This document shows positions 1-11,545 of a stretch of 64,000 nucleotides of DNA, one piece after another. A program made the translations under genes and the position numbers. The notes below the pieces were generated by a model. It was not told where the DNA came from, did not search any database, and saw only the letters and a program-made list of their open reading frames with translations. Position 1 is the first letter of the stretch; the number at the start of each line of letters is the position of its first letter. The stretch is taken from assembly GCA_024500155.1 (NCBI GenBank), contig CM044877.1, forward strand, positions 17,303,501-17,367,500, read 5' to 3'. The stretch is from Chenopodium formosanum. Its lineage: Eukaryota; Streptophyta; Magnoliopsida; Caryophyllales; Amaranthaceae.

Positions 1-613
1 CATATAATGTTTCGTCGGCCTCTTGAGCGAAGTTCTGAATAGCACTCCTTAGCACCGCTGTTCTCTCTGCAGGATAATATTTATTATAGAAATTCAAAGC
101 AAGAGTTTCCCAGTCAGTAATACCAAGTGCAGTTCTATTCAAACCATTAAACCATAATTTTGCTTTGCCACATAATGAAAAGGGAAAAAGAATCTCCCTG
201 ATTTGGTCTTGCGTGACCCCGGCTTGTCTAATGGTGTTACAATATTGGCAGAAATCTGCGATGTGAAGATTGAGATCTTCACCCTTAGCTCCGCTGAACT
301 GCTTCCTCTCTATCATAGTGATAAATTGGGGCTTGATCTCAAATTGAACTCCATCTAGAGTCGGAGTGGGAGTAAGGTGCGGGAAATCTGTGAGCTTCGG
401 TTGCGAATAATCACTGAGTTTCTTCTGGGCCGTCATCTCTGATTCTGAATCTGAAGGAATATCTGTATCACTAGAATCAAGGGGAGGATCTCTTCGATCG
501 TTGTCCTCCTCAGAACCCGCCAGAATTTGTCTATAGAGTCTCCTTTACCTATGAAAAGAACGCTCGATCTCAGGATCAAAAGGGATGTCACCTGATCTAG
601 AACACCTGGGCAT
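1..613 (-). pseudogene. gag fragment of Athila-lineage element
   Basis: The minus-strand frame starts at the ATG at 613-611 and reads MPRCSRSG followed by the same gag sequence as the copy at 50755, including the IADFCQYCNTIRQAG and LWFNGLNRT stretches of the plant retrotransposon gag domain. An in-frame TAA near 547 replaces a glutamine codon of the other copy, so the frame is broken. Gag would form the particle that packages element RNA. The left end is truncated by the window edge. Confidence 0.8.
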
Positions 614-731
614 AAACAAAGAACTAAAGACAAATATGAGATTTGCCTCAAAGAACTAATGTTCTCTGAGGCAAAAAAGGGGGATAATCTAGACTACAAA
701 AATATAATCAGAAAATAAAAATAAAACCGTT

Positions 732-749
732 TCCCCGGCAACGACGCCA
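732..749 (-). other. Primer-binding site, tRNA-Asp type
   Basis: On the minus strand this reads TGGCGTCGTTGCCGGGGA, directly inside the LTR. It differs by one base from the TGGCGCCGTTGCCGGGGA of the copy at 50625. This PBS is typical of Athila elements, for which a tRNA-Asp primer is generally assigned; the primer identity is from family knowledge. Confidence 0.7.
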
Positions 750-754
750 AATTT

Positions 755-2089
755 TGACAAGGTAAAGTCGTATCCCCTAATAAAAAATAATTACCTAAAT
801 CACTAACTACAGTAGATAGGGAAGTAGGGTCGAACTCCACATGGAAACAAGTCTTTTTAATTCTAATTAATTATTATACTCTAAATTATCTAAGTAACCA
901 ATACTTTTAGGTAAGAATTCTATACTACGAAGAATAAGTTTAGGGAGAAAAGAATCAATAATAAGGAAACCTAGGGTCACAGGTTCACCAATAATTAATA
1001 TTCCAAAATAGAACGAAGTAATTAATAATTAACAATGCATAGATAACATGATTAACAGGCTCTCGCAATTTATTAATCAACATAGATCTAACAGGCTCTC
1101 GCAATTTACTAGACCTAAGTTCCTATTAAAATTAGCCTTTAATATTAAATCAACATCTGCTCGATTCATCAATTCAATATTGCTAAACATTCACAATCAA
1201 ATTACATCTGCTCGATTCATAATCTAATTGCAAAGAATTAAAACAATTCAATAGGAAATTATCATGCAATATCAAAAATCAATAATAACAAACTATCCCT
1301 TCATATTAATTATGGATCCCCATAAACCCTAGAATTAAACTACTCACCAATCAAATAAATAATTAAAAGCATAATCAAGAAAACAATTAAAATAGCTGAA
1401 ATTAAAAAGGGAAGAAATTGTACCAAAGTAAATCTGGAATTAATGAAGGAATTAAGAGCAAAAGTTTATAGAGAATTTAAGAGAGAGAAAAATACTAAGT
1501 AGAGAGAGAAAGTCTAAGAGAGAAGGTAACTAATAATTCCGTACAAAACGTATTTAAACCTTTCCTAAAACACGAATTAAAACTAAACTAATCAGACTCT
1601 AGGAAATCACGCGCCCGATCGGGCGAAGGGCCGCCCGATCGGGCCCGCCTTTTTTACAACGCCCTATACTGATGTGCCGCGCCCGATCGAGCCTACGCTC
1701 ACCCGATCGGGCGCACTTCTCCCTTAAGGTCCCTTTTGCGCGCAGCCGCCCGATCGGGCGTATGCTTGCCCGATCGGGCCCGGTCCATATTTCCTCTCGG
1801 GTCTCGAATACTTGGTCCAAATGCCTCGTGATCCAAATTACCGAGCCCTTAATCACCGGCTCTCACCGATCTTGGGCTCCAAAAGTGGTCGTGTCCTTCT
1901 AGCTTCCGTAGTCGATCCAATAAAGCCCGGGAAAATGCTCCAAGAGTGCAATTTCCTGTAAAATACAACTAAAACTACGAAAACACTAGAACACACAAAT
2001 TAGTAATAAAAGTGGCCCGAAAGAGCCAAAAACACTACTAATAACGACCACGAGACGGGGATAAAACACTATATAAACTAGACATATCA
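755..2089 (-). repeat. Athila-lineage LTR (minus orientation)
   Basis: The LTR runs TGACAAGG...ACATATCA on the plus strand, with TG/CA ends, and is about 1335 bp. It carries the GC-palindrome words (CCCGATCGGGC at 1612-1780) found in the other copies and paired copies of the AACAGGCTCTCGCAATTT word near 1055 and 1090. It is shorter than the 1656-bp copies at 48964 and 57530. On its coding strand the palindromes lie upstream of a degenerate TATA-like region near 1551-1557. Confidence 0.8.
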
Positions 2090-2119
2090 GAGCCCCACTA
2101 CTTGGGCTCTCGGTGATAA

Positions 2120-2742
2120 ATGAGTTACATCCTCTCGTGGAACTGTAGGGGTTTGGGGAGTTTTGCTGCAGTTAATGCGTTAAAACGTATTATTTTCTTA
2201 GAAAATCCCCAAATTGTTTTTCTTTCGGAAACTAAGTTGAAAGCTTTTGAAATGGAAAAAATAAAACAAAAAATAAAGTTTACTTCGGGTTTTATTGTGG
2301 AGTGTGAAGGGGAGGGTAGGAGACGGAGGGGGGTCCGGCTTTGTTATGAAAAAATGAGTTGACGGTGGCAGTGAAGTCCTTCTCTTTAAATCATATTGAT
2401 GTTGGGGTAGGATCTCAGGGGAATGATGAGTGGAGGTTTACTGGTGTGTACGGGCATCCGGAGGACGAAAACAAGTACAAGATTGGTGTACTTTTGGAGA
2501 GCTTAAAGGGGTCAGATGACAAGCCATGGTTATGTGGAGGGGATTTTAACTTGATGCTTCACTTAGGGGAAAAAATTAGTGGAAGGAGTTTTTGTGTAGA
2601 GGAGGCAGAGATATTGCGCAATGCCATGAGCTATTGCCATTTTGAGGATTTGGGTTTTATTGGGCATAGTTATACGTGGACTAATAATAGGGGTGGGGAG
2701 GAAAATATCCAAGAAAGACTTGATAGATTTTTTGCAAATTAG
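2120..2742 (+). pseudogene. LINE ORF2 endonuclease domain, frameshifted
   Basis: The first part starts at MSYILSWNCRGLGS and includes LSETK, the metal-binding asparagine and glutamate regions of the exonuclease-endonuclease-phosphatase fold. A stop and frame change near 2359 move it to a second frame with WLCGGDFNLM and YTWTNNRGG...RLDRFFAN. A further shift near 2740 leads to the SDHLPILL stretch around 2800. In an active LINE this domain nicks target DNA for target-primed reverse transcription. Here it is interrupted at least twice and cannot give a full protein. Confidence 0.85.
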
Positions 2743-2885
2743 CTCTGGAGAGAGATGTTCATGGGCTCGTTTGTTACTCATCTCACTAAGAGAAGGTCGG
2801 ATCATTTACCTATTCTATTGTGTATTAAAGAAGCTGTGCCAAAGCAAAAGTAAAAAAAGAAAAAAAAGTTGTTTGTTTTGAAGAA

Positions 2886-3346
2886 ATGTGGCTCTGTGAT
2901 GAAAATTGTGCTGAGATTATTTCGGAGGCTTGGGAACGTGGACCGGACTTATGTTCGAAAATTGCATTTACTTCTACATGTTTAAGTGCATGGAGTAGGG
3001 AGAAATTTGGGGATTTTGTGAAGGAACTAAATGCGTGTAAAGCTCAGATGAAGCATTTGATGGGTGAGTATCAATCGGAGGAAGTTATTTCTCAAATGAG
3101 GGCTTTAGATGACCGTATGGATGAGCTTGAAAATAGGGAGGAAATGTACTGGAAGCAACGGAGTAGGCAAGAATGGTTGAAGCACGGTGATACGAATACA
3201 TCTTTCTTTCACTAGAAGGCAAAACAAAGAGAGGCGAGAAATAATATTCACCACATCAAGGATGCGGCTGGTAACTCCTATGATGATGAAGAGCGGATTT
3301 CGGAGGCTTTTGTTAATTTTTTTGAAGATCTCTTTGCAAGAAGTAG
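2886..3346 (+). pseudogene. LINE ORF2 linker before reverse transcriptase
   Basis: The frame 2886-3215 contains SRQEWLKHGDTNTSFFH, a hallmark stretch between endonuclease and reverse transcriptase of plant L1 LINEs. A TAG follows the histidine, but the frame continues with KAKQREARNNIHHIKD and VNFFEDLFAR until it is cut at 3346 by the insertion beginning TGTAACACCCC. Coding resumes at 6141. Confidence 0.85.
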
Positions 3347-6140
3347 TGTAACACCCCAATAATTCTCTCTTAAAAACCTGTGAGAAACCTGTATATAATC
3401 TGAACAATTTCAAGAGAATTACTGGTGTGCTACCGCCATGTGTTCAAACATTAAGGCTATCTCAGAAATTAGCAGCGGAAAACCAAAACAGTTATAAATA
3501 AACCTCAAAACAAAGGAATTAAATCAAAATAAGTATTACAAGTTGGAACCATTAAGGCCCTTATTCAAAACTCAATAAAAGTAGTAAGTGATTAAATTCA
3601 GTGTTCAAATAAATTCAAACCCAAAAGAATTAGTGTCAAATAAAATCGAATTAAAATAAATTCAAACTTGCAAAAGAAATAAAATGCAAACAACCAACTC
3701 TCTACTCAAGATCCCACAACCCTGATGAATGCTGCATGTGTAAGAACCTGGGGTTATTCTGCTCCCCAATATTACAAGTGTAAAAATTAGATCGTCACAG
3801 AGTCATTGAAAGGCGAAGGCCATAACCAAAGAAAGACACACACAAAAGCACGCAGTCAGCAAAGCTGAGTACATACAAGCTGCGAAATAAATTAAGAAAA
3901 TACCTAACATGGTACTAATAATCAAGCACAAGCATCATTAAATATAGACTCAATTCATGACTCGATTATTAAATTTATTAAGACCTCACTAGTTAATATT
4001 AACTGACTCATTTATTTATTTCATTGGATTTAGCAATAGACAAGGTTGTCCAACCCATGTCCCATTTGGAACATCAATAAAGAAAAACCTCATGCCTCCT
4101 TTCGGAAACATCAATAAACATCCAACGACCACGGGCGCGACTCCGTGACCGTAGTTAGTATGAGATCTCACCTAACTCATAGTTTTAGAAAAATAATATT
4201 TGAAATAGGAGACTCGTAGATCAGACGGCCTCGATAAAAGTACACGGCTAATACCCCATGTACCCCAACCCCTGATTGTCATTACTCCATATGTGCACCA
4301 TTCCAGAGTTTTATTGCTCATCCATCTTGTACTTTACGTGATTTACAGGTTTAGACTTGGTGATGACTCATATACATTTCAATACAAACACCCCAAAAAC
4401 AATTCAATCAAACATGGCAAATTCTCAATTTAGATTCTTGATTTATTAGTGATAAACAACATTTATTAATTATTCCATTACTACCTCGGTGTATAAACAC
4501 CTTGAGTGCATAAGGCACCCCAAAACCTTAACCTCGTCTTACAAGACTTGAATTTCTCCTTTACTCATCCTGTTTACATAATCATGAATTAGTAATACTT
4601 TGATCTATACACCAATCACATACCTTTGCCTTTAGGCGCACCTTGCATAATTAAAGCACAAATAATACTTGCATTATAAACTAGTGCACATCATTTGAAA
4701 TTCACAATGTATAACCAGGCAATTTAACCCAGTCAATCCTATACATGATACTAAGTTCTCGATCTGTCCTTAAACATGCACCTACAAGCAAGGTTTCGTA
4801 ACTTGTACGTACCTTGTGTAAACAATCCGGTTGGCCACTTTAAAATTATAAGTCGCCTTCTACAAAGTCCTCTCCTAAACCAAACAATTAGAAATAAATC
4901 GATACCAAAGCAATTAAAATTACAGCAATACTAAACTACTTTAAAACCTCTTAAATCATCAAAATAAAGCCTTTAAATTGTCCCCAATAATCAAAGTTAG
5001 TAATATAACATCCCAACTTTAAGTTTATATGTTAGAATTATGAAAATATAGTGTTTTATATCAAATTACAGCAACTTTAAGGTGGGTAAATAAATCTGGA
5101 ATTTTGTTTTAAGTATATAAAATAACCCCGTAATCATAATTACTTGAAACAATCATTATATAGCAAGTTAGTGTGTTAAAAAAAACCAAGAATATATCAA
5201 TTCAATACAATTAGAGGCTTCAAAATAAAAGGTATGAAATCTGAAAATTATTTTTAAAGTTAGAATTTAAAGTTCAAAGCTTTTTCAATCACAAAATACT
5301 CACAATAATTATTTTATAGGTTTAGAAGCATAAAAACATGAAATTAACACTACTTGTTCATAAAAATTGAAAGTTTAATAAATCTGAAAATTTATATATG
5401 ATTAAGATAATTATACTCTAATGTAATTTAAACATAGTATGATTAGATGACTTGATTAATACGTTATCAAGCCCTAAAACATGAAAAATCAATACTTTAA
5501 ACCTTAAATTCGTACATATACCAAATCCGAAATTTTATTTAATACTTTAGACATACAAAACCCATAAATTTATAGTCTTTTGTAATTTATACATACTATC
5601 AAAGCCTAATAACAATAATTTTATAATTGAAATCAAATAAAAATTGAATCTTTAATCAAAATAACAAGAAATAAAGAAAAGGGAAGAAGAAGAAGAGGCG
5701 AACTGCAGGGGAGGCGTGGCTGTGCAGGCGGTGGTGGCTGGAAGTTCGGGTGTGCAGGCGGCCGGTGGTTCGGGTGGCTGGTGCGGCGGCAGAAGCTTCA
5801 AGGAGTTTTTTTTTTTTTTTTTTTTTTTTCTTGTTTGCTGCTCGTGAATGAAGGAGAAGGAAGAGAGTGAAAGCTCTTTTTTTCTTTTTACGTGAGAAAG
5901 AGAAGAAGAAGGGTAAGGGTTTTTGAGGGTTTTATTTGGGCTTTGGGTTTCCTAATTAGATTAGGAGTAATATTTGGGTTTTGGGCTATAATGTTAAAAT
6001 TGTTTGTAAATTAGTAAAAACACATTAGTTTACTTAAATCTTTTCATAAAAATAATTTATTTAATGAAACTGACATAAAAATATTTGTAAGAATAATATA
6101 TAAATAAATTATGATTAAGTTAAAAATATGGGGGATTACA
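3347..6140. mobile_element. 2.8-kb insertion in the LINE, TGTAACACCCC...GGGGATTACA ends
   Basis: This block interrupts LINE coding sequence and has imperfect inverted ends, TGTAACACCCCA and (reverse complement of the right end) TGTAATCCCCCA. It is AT-rich, holds no convincing ORF, and has a T-tract near 5809-5829 and a GC-rich patch near 5695-5800. TG...CA ends and the size fit a solo LTR of a gypsy-type element, probably in minus orientation. A DNA transposon is the alternative. The flanking pentamers (AGTAG and AATAA) do not match well, so the exact ends are uncertain. Confidence 0.6.
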
Positions 6141-6507
6141 AATAATAATATTGAAACCGAGCCAGTGATGGAGAAAGTGACGCCTATTGTTGATGAGAGA
6201 CATTATACGAGCTTGGCTGCCCCTTTTAGTGCGGATGAGGTTCGAGATGCGCTTTTCCAAATGCACTCGACTAAGGCCCCTGGGCCCGATGGTATGTCTG
6301 TAATATTTTTTCAAAAATTTTGGGATGTTGTTGGGAATGATGTAGTTGGGAAAGTGGTTGATATTTTAAATAATAATAGGGATATAGCTTCTATTAACCA
6401 GACTCATATTGTTTTAATCCCAAAAAAGAAAGAGTGTGAGTCTCCTGTTGATTATAGGCCTATTAGCCTGTGTAATGTTTTATATAAAATTGTTACGAAG
6501 GTGCTAG
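6141..6507 (+). pseudogene. LINE reverse transcriptase, N-terminal part
   Basis: The frame contains KAPGPDGMSVIFFQKFWD, LIPKKKE and DYRPISLCNVLYKIVTKVL, the first conserved blocks of plant LINE reverse transcriptase. This segment is open, but it is cut after GCTAG at 6507 by a solo LTR. The reverse transcriptase resumes at 8178, with GCTAG repeated at 8173-8177. Confidence 0.9.
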
Positions 6508-8172
6508 TGACAGGGTAAAGTCGTATCCCCTAATCAAAAGTAAATACCTAAATCCTCTAACTAAAGTAGATAGGGAAGTAGGGTCGATCTCCACAGGGAA
6601 ACAAGTCTTTTTACTCCTAATTAATTATTATAATCTAAATTATCTAAGTAACCAATATTTATATTTGAGTATGAAACTAAACTACAAAGAATAGGAATAG
6701 GGAGAAAACAATATATAAAAGGATCTAGGGCATAGGTTCACCAATAAATAATACTCCAGGGTAAAACATAGTAATCAATCATTGACATTGCATAAATAAC
6801 ATGATTAACAGGCTCTCGCAATTTATTAATCAACATAGATCTAACAGGCTCTCGCAATTTACTAGATCTAAGTTCTTATTGAAAATAGCCTTTAATATCA
6901 AATTAACATCTGCTCGATTCATCAATTTAATATTGCTATACTTTTACAAGCCGCAATTGTAAAACATTAAAACAATTCAATAAGAAATTATCATGCAATA
7001 CCAATAATCAATAATAGTCAATCATCAATGCATCAATTAACCAGATTGTAAAGGGCTTTCGCTACGTATTACAATCACACAATTAATTTACCGATATTAA
7101 ATCTCATCTCTCGAATCTCGACTTAACCATTTATTTAACCTGCCTATTGAAACTAGACCTAAACATCAATTATCATCTCTCGAATCTTGAATCAATATTG
7201 TCAAACTCATGCATAAAAGATAGGCCTAATCTAGTCACAGAGCATTAAATCAATCAATAGGAAATTAATCTAGCATTGATAACCAACAACAATAATTTAC
7301 CCCTTCATATTATTTATTAGATCCCCATAAACCCTAGAAATTAAACTACTCACAAATCATCATGACTAAACTAATCAAATAAATAAATAAAAGCATAATC
7401 AAGGGAGTAAATAAAATAACTGAAATTAAAGGGGAAGAAATTGTTACCAAAAGTAATCTGGAATTAATGGAAGAATTAAGAACAGAAGTTGAGAGAAAGG
7501 ATTCTAAGAGAATAATTAAGAGAGTAAAAGAAAGAGTAAAAAGGAGAAGAAAAAGTCTAAAATCGTATTACGGAGGAGTATTTATACTCCGTACAAAAAT
7601 CCTAAACTAAAACAAATTAAAACGACGCTAATCGTCTACTAAGAAATACACGTGCCCGATCGGGCGAGGCACCGCCCGATCGGGCGCGCCTTTTTTATCA
7701 TAGTACAAATCTCGCTCCCGGCCGGGCGCGTCACCGGGCGCCAAACTAAGCTTCTCCCGCCCGGCCGGGCGCGCCTCTGGGCGCCAGCCTCTTTGGCCGG
7801 GCGGCTCATTTGGGCCACTATTTGGACTTCGATTGGGCTCCAATTCTTCGGGCCAATCTGGGTTTCCTCTTTGGGTCTTGAATACTCGGTCCAAATGCCC
7901 CGGTATCACCTATACCGAGCCCTTAATCACCGGTTCGATGGCTCTAACCGGCCCTGGGCTATTGAATCTGGTCGTGCTTCTCCAATGCTCGTGATTGCTC
8001 CAAAATATCTCGGGAAAATACTCCAAAAACATAAATCCCTGCAAAAGTCAACCAAATCTACGAAGACACTAGAAAACACCAATTAGTAATAAAAGTGGCT
8101 CTAAAGAGCCAAAAACACTACCAATTATGACCAAGGGACGGGGGTAAAATACTATATAAAATAGACACATCA
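6508..8172 (-). mobile_element. Solo LTR of Athila-lineage family, 5-bp target duplication
   Basis: This 1665-bp block runs TGACAGGG...ACACATCA on the plus strand, with TG/CA ends, and matches the LTRs of the complete element at 48964 in reverse. It is flanked by perfect GCTAG repeats (6503-6507 and 8173-8177) and there is no internal region. This is the signature of LTR-LTR recombination after insertion. The palindromic words at 7651-7795 and a TATTTATA at 7579-7586 (TATAAATA on its own strand) are kept. Apparent ORFs at 7628-8086 come from the GC-palindromes and are not genes. Confidence 0.92.
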
Positions 8173-8177
8173 GCTAG

Positions 8178-9615
8178 CAAACAGGTTGAAATTAGTACTT
8201 CCGTTCATCATCCATGAGTCGCAGAGTGGATTTGTTCCGGGGCGTTTGATCACTGATAATGTGTTGGTGGCCTATGAATGTTTTCATTATCTCAGGAAGA
8301 AAAAAAAGGGAAAAAGGCTATCTTGGGCTCAAACTTGATATGAGCAAGGCGTATAATAGAGTTGAATGAGAGTTCTTACAGAAGATGATGCTGAAACTGG
8401 GTATGTCGGATTCTTTTGTGGGGTTGGTGATGAAGTGTGTTAGTACGACCTCCTTTGATGTTCTGATTAATGGCCAACCGTCGAGAAAGTCCAAGTCTAG
8501 TCGAGGTCTCAGACAAGGGGATCCGATTTCTCCTTTTTTATTTATATTGTAGGCTGAGGGACTGTCGGCTCTACTTAGATATGTGGAAAATAGGAAGTTA
8601 ATCCATGGGGTTAAAATTGGGAGACATGTTCAACCTATTTCTCATTTATTTTTCGCAGATGATAGCTTGCTGTTTGTGAGAGCGACGGAAGAGGAAATTG
8701 AGAATGTGCTTGGGATTCTTTCTACTTATGAGGTGGCTTCGGGTCTGAATATGGATAAATCGGAGGTGTCTTTTAGCCGAAACATTGAGCAAGAACGGAA
8801 AAATATACTTCAGATGAAGTTATCATTTAAGGCTGTCGAAAGACATGACAAATATCTTGGTTTACCAACTAACTTACATTGGTGGATCAAAGAAACAGGT
8901 TTTCCAGAATATTCAAGATCGGATTTGGAAGAAACTAAAGGGGTGGAAGGAGAAATATCTATCTCAAGACGGAAAGGAAATTTTGATCAAATCAATTGCC
9001 CAAGCAATTCCGACTTATGCTATGCAATGTTTTTCGATCCCGGCTAGCATTTTAGATGTAGTTGAAAGGCTATGTCGACAGTTTTTTTGGGGCCAAAAAG
9101 GAGAGGAGAAAAAAATTTGTTGGGTCTCTTGGGATAAACTGTACATATCGAAAAAGCAAGGTGGGCTTGGTTTCCGAAATATGAGAAATTTTAATAAGGC
9201 TCTACTTGAAAAGCAAGCTTGGCGTGTGTTATCCAATGAAAAGTCCCTTATGTCTAAGGTGCTTACAGGAAAATATTTTTCTAACTCGACTTTGATGGAG
9301 GCAAAAGTGAGTCCGAATTCGAGCTATACATGGAGGTCTATTTTGGGTGCTCGTGAAGTTCTTATGAGGGTTGCAAAAAAGAATATTGGTGATGGATCAT
9401 CAATCCATATCTGGAAAGATGCCTGGATCCCGGGTCTCCCTGGTTTTAAACCTATTTCGAGGCAAGATGAGAATGAGCAGAATTTGAGTTATGTGCGACA
9501 GCTTTGGCATGATAGGAGTTGGGATATTGCAGCCCTTAATGCCAACTTTTCTCAGAATGAAGTGTGCAAAATCCTAAGTATTCCTATCCCCCTTTATGAT
9601 TGTAGGGATTCTTAG
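8178..9615 (+). pseudogene. LINE reverse transcriptase, C-terminal part, and thumb
   Basis: After the solo LTR the reading resumes with stretches resembling SGFVPGRLITDNVL, a degraded LDMSKAYNRVE, and RQGDPISPFLFIL. The catalytic block FADDSLLF is at 8652-8675; its two aspartates are the metal ligands of the polymerase. Stops occur near 8368 and 8549. A frameshift near 8880 moves the reading from the 8583 frame to the frame ending at 9615, which carries the IPTYAMQCF and GGLGFRNMRNFNKALL blocks. The domain is complete in outline but not translatable. Confidence 0.88.
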
Positions 9616-10074
9616 ACTTGGCATTATACGAAGGATGGCAGTTACTCGGTAAGAAGTGCTTACAATTTAATTATTGATGATCAAATGAGAAATGAGCCTA
9701 CCACCTCTCATAGTGGAAGGCAATTTGATTGGAAGGTTATATGGAGTGCTGAAATTCCTTAGAAAATCAAGTTGTTTGCTTGGAGAGAAATTAAAGATGT
9801 TGTAGCTGCTCGTGCTAATTTAGATCGCAGAGGTATGGAGGTTGACCAAGTATGCTCGATTTGTGGGGAGGGGAGTGAATCAACTCTACATATGTTGGTA
9901 AATTGTGGGGATGTGAAGATGATATGGTATACTTCTCCTTTGCGTTTGGATGTGGGGAGATATGCAGGGGAGAGCTTTAGAGAGTGGTGTGCTGCTGTGC
10001 GTGAGTTGCATAAGGATGCAAACTGGTGGTGTATATTTTGGTGTATTTGTGTCGGGTGTGCGGGTGCGCCATAA
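9616..10074 (+). pseudogene. LINE zinc-binding reverse-transcriptase region (zf-RVT)
   Basis: Beyond an in-frame TAG the sequence reads WHYTKDGSYSVRSAYNL, then IKLFAWREIKDVVAARANL and CSICGEGSESTLHMLVNC. This is the Cys-x2-Cys...His...Cys pattern of the zf-RVT domain of plant LINEs. Another TAG lies near 9760. Its usual place, between reverse transcriptase and RNase H, is kept. Confidence 0.8.
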
Positions 10075-10080
10075 TAGGTG

Positions 10081-10082
<2 letters not shown>

Positions 10083-10123
<41 letters not shown>
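10083..10123 (+). repeat. 41-base T tract inside the LINE coding region
   Basis: An uninterrupted run of about 41 T separates the zinc-binding region from the RNase H region. It falls where LINEs usually encode a short linker, and coding resumes directly after it with RKRIVLSDVICKAV. It may be a homopolymer expansion or an inserted poly-A tail in reverse. Confidence 0.85.
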
Positions 10124-10126
<3 letters not shown>

Positions 10127-10739
10127 GAAAGCGAATTGTTTTGAGTGATGTTATTTGCAAAGCAGTTGGTTTAATTGGTGGGGGAATTTGTGCTGGCGAA
10201 GAGGTTGGTAACTTAAGCCTTCCCTCTCCTATCCTTGAAGCTAGGTGGAAGCCTCCTTTGAGGGGTATAATAAAAGTCAATTCAGATGCTGCTGTGTTCT
10301 CGCCTAGTGGTGTGGGTTTGGTGGGTGTGATGAGAGATGAAATCGGACATGGTGGCCTCTACGTGTTTGCGAATGGAAGGGTGTTTTTGATGCTGATGTT
10401 GCGGAGGCCCTTGCTCTGCGCCATGCTTTGAACATTACAATTGAAGCGGGCTTTCGGAAGGTGTGTTTAGAAACCGATGATTGCTTGAAGCTCCATAATC
10501 ATTTGGTGAAGGGGGTAGTGCATCCGACGGCTTTTGGGATGGTGGTTAAGGACATTTTGCAACTCACTCTGCTTTGTCAGGATGTATCTTACTCCTTTGT
10601 GAAGAGAAGTGGCAATGGTGTTGCCCATGGGCTTGCAAGTTATGTAATCGATTTAGTGATCTTAGAGTTTGGCTTGAGGAATTTCCAAATGATGTTTCTG
10701 CTTTGGTTTTGGCTAGCTGATTTAAGCCTTCTTGTTTAA
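10124..10739 (+). pseudogene. LINE RNase H domain, frameshifted
   Basis: The sequence reads RWKPPLRGIIKVNSDAAV, matching the first aspartate block of RNase H, then VGLVGVMRDEIG. Near 10390-10430 the frame changes, and it continues with EALALRHAL-like sequence, CLETDDCLKL (third acidic residue) and SFVKRSGNGVAHGLASY (final His/Ala block). RNase H in plant LINEs removes RNA from the RNA-DNA hybrid. At least one frameshift is present. The TAA at 10737-10739 closes the ORF, just before the poly-A tail. Confidence 0.85.
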
Positions 10740-10764
10740 TTAATAAAATGCTCTTGCTTACCGT

Positions 10765-10790
10765 AAAAAAAAAAAAAAAAAAAAAAAAAA
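10765..10790 (+). repeat. Poly-A tail of the LINE
   Basis: Twenty-six A follow an AATAAAA word at 10742-10748 and mark the 3' end of the LINE copy. Its position 26 bases after the stop codon fits a reverse-transcribed polyadenylated RNA. Confidence 0.85.
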
Positions 10791-11545
10791 CTTAGCCATA
10801 TTGTTTTTTATAATTAAATATAATGTTAATTAAAGAATAGTTATTGAAAGTTACCGTGCATAGCTCGGAACCTAACCTAGTAATTACTAGAAATGAGTCA
10901 GTTTCCAAAAAATTACCTTAGTATATGAAATATCTCGTGTGTCACAATTGTCAATTCGAGAAAATTTCTTAGTTAAGATTTTGGAGTCATTTTGACTCTT
11001 AACAGTCAAATATAAGGTAAAAATTGACAAAATAAAAAATACCGAAAACACTTTAGTATTGAAACTTGGAGGACTTCTAAAAAGATTACTACAAACTTTT
11101 AAATAAAGACCTGGTTTACATTGTGGACTTGAGGAATATACACAACAATTGATGTTATATAAACAGGTCCACACAAGATTATTCGGCAAATTACAAGTAT
11201 GTAATTTATTAAAACAATATCTTAACATAAATTATACCAAATGTATTATAATCCCAATAATATCAATATGGAAAACACATTGTTATGAATTAATTCAAAT
11301 CAGATTAGGTCAGATCAGATTAGATCAAATCAGATAAGTTCAGATAAGCAAATATAAGGTAAATTTAAGAGTGTTCTGATTTACTGAACTAGATTAAACT
11401 AAAATGAATACTCTGAAATTATAATCGAAACTGAAGTGAAGCTGAAGAGAACATCCCTAAACTAGTCCGCAAACCGCACAGATAAGTACGAGGAGGCGAG
11501 GAGCTAACAAACAGAAACAGCAGAACAATAGTAGAAACCAAAAAA
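10791..11545. other. Intergenic; upstream of the NO66-like gene
   Basis: There are no coding features. At 11296-11350 there is an array of CAGAT(T/A)AG-like words (TCAGATTAGGTCAGATCAGA and relatives), a simple repeat. The last 100 bases before 11546 are A- and GA-rich and presumably hold the 5' UTR. No clear TATA box was identified. Confidence 0.6.

Larger units (their letters stand above)
1..2089 (-). mobile_element. Athila-lineage LTR retrotransposon, 5' part, cut by window edge
   Basis: Reading on the minus strand, this stretch has an LTR (755-2089), a primer-binding site (732-749) and the start of gag (1-613). All three match, feature for feature, the complete plus-strand element at 48964-59185. 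The rest of the element lies left of the window. It sits against the 5' end of a LINE open reading frame, so it probably inserted into that LINE. The other end is unseen, so its target duplication cannot be checked. Confidence 0.85.
2120..10790 (+). mobile_element. Decayed L1-type plant LINE, split by insertions
   Basis: Once the two large insertions (3347-6140 and 6508-8172) are skipped, fragments occur in the order expected for LINE ORF2. They are an apurinic-type endonuclease (2120-2742), a linker (2886-3346), reverse transcriptase (6141-6507 then 8178-9050), a zinc-binding region (9616-10074), and RNase H (10230-10739). The element ends in a 26-base poly-A tract. Many in-frame stops and frameshifts show it is dead. 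A C-terminal RNase H domain is a known feature of some plant L1 LINEs. ORF1 is not visible and may lie beyond the Athila insertion on the left. Confidence 0.9.

Noticed and set aside
1599..1902. ORFs on both strands at the LTR palindromes (also 7628-8086, 46962-47276, 49050-49415, 57616-57980)
   Set aside because: The same LTR segment gives the same reading in each copy because of its GC-rich repeats; the ORFs overlap on opposite strands and have no start context.
10078..10144. Phe-rich ORF start
   Set aside because: It is created by the 41-base T tract; only the RNase H part after it has family similarity.
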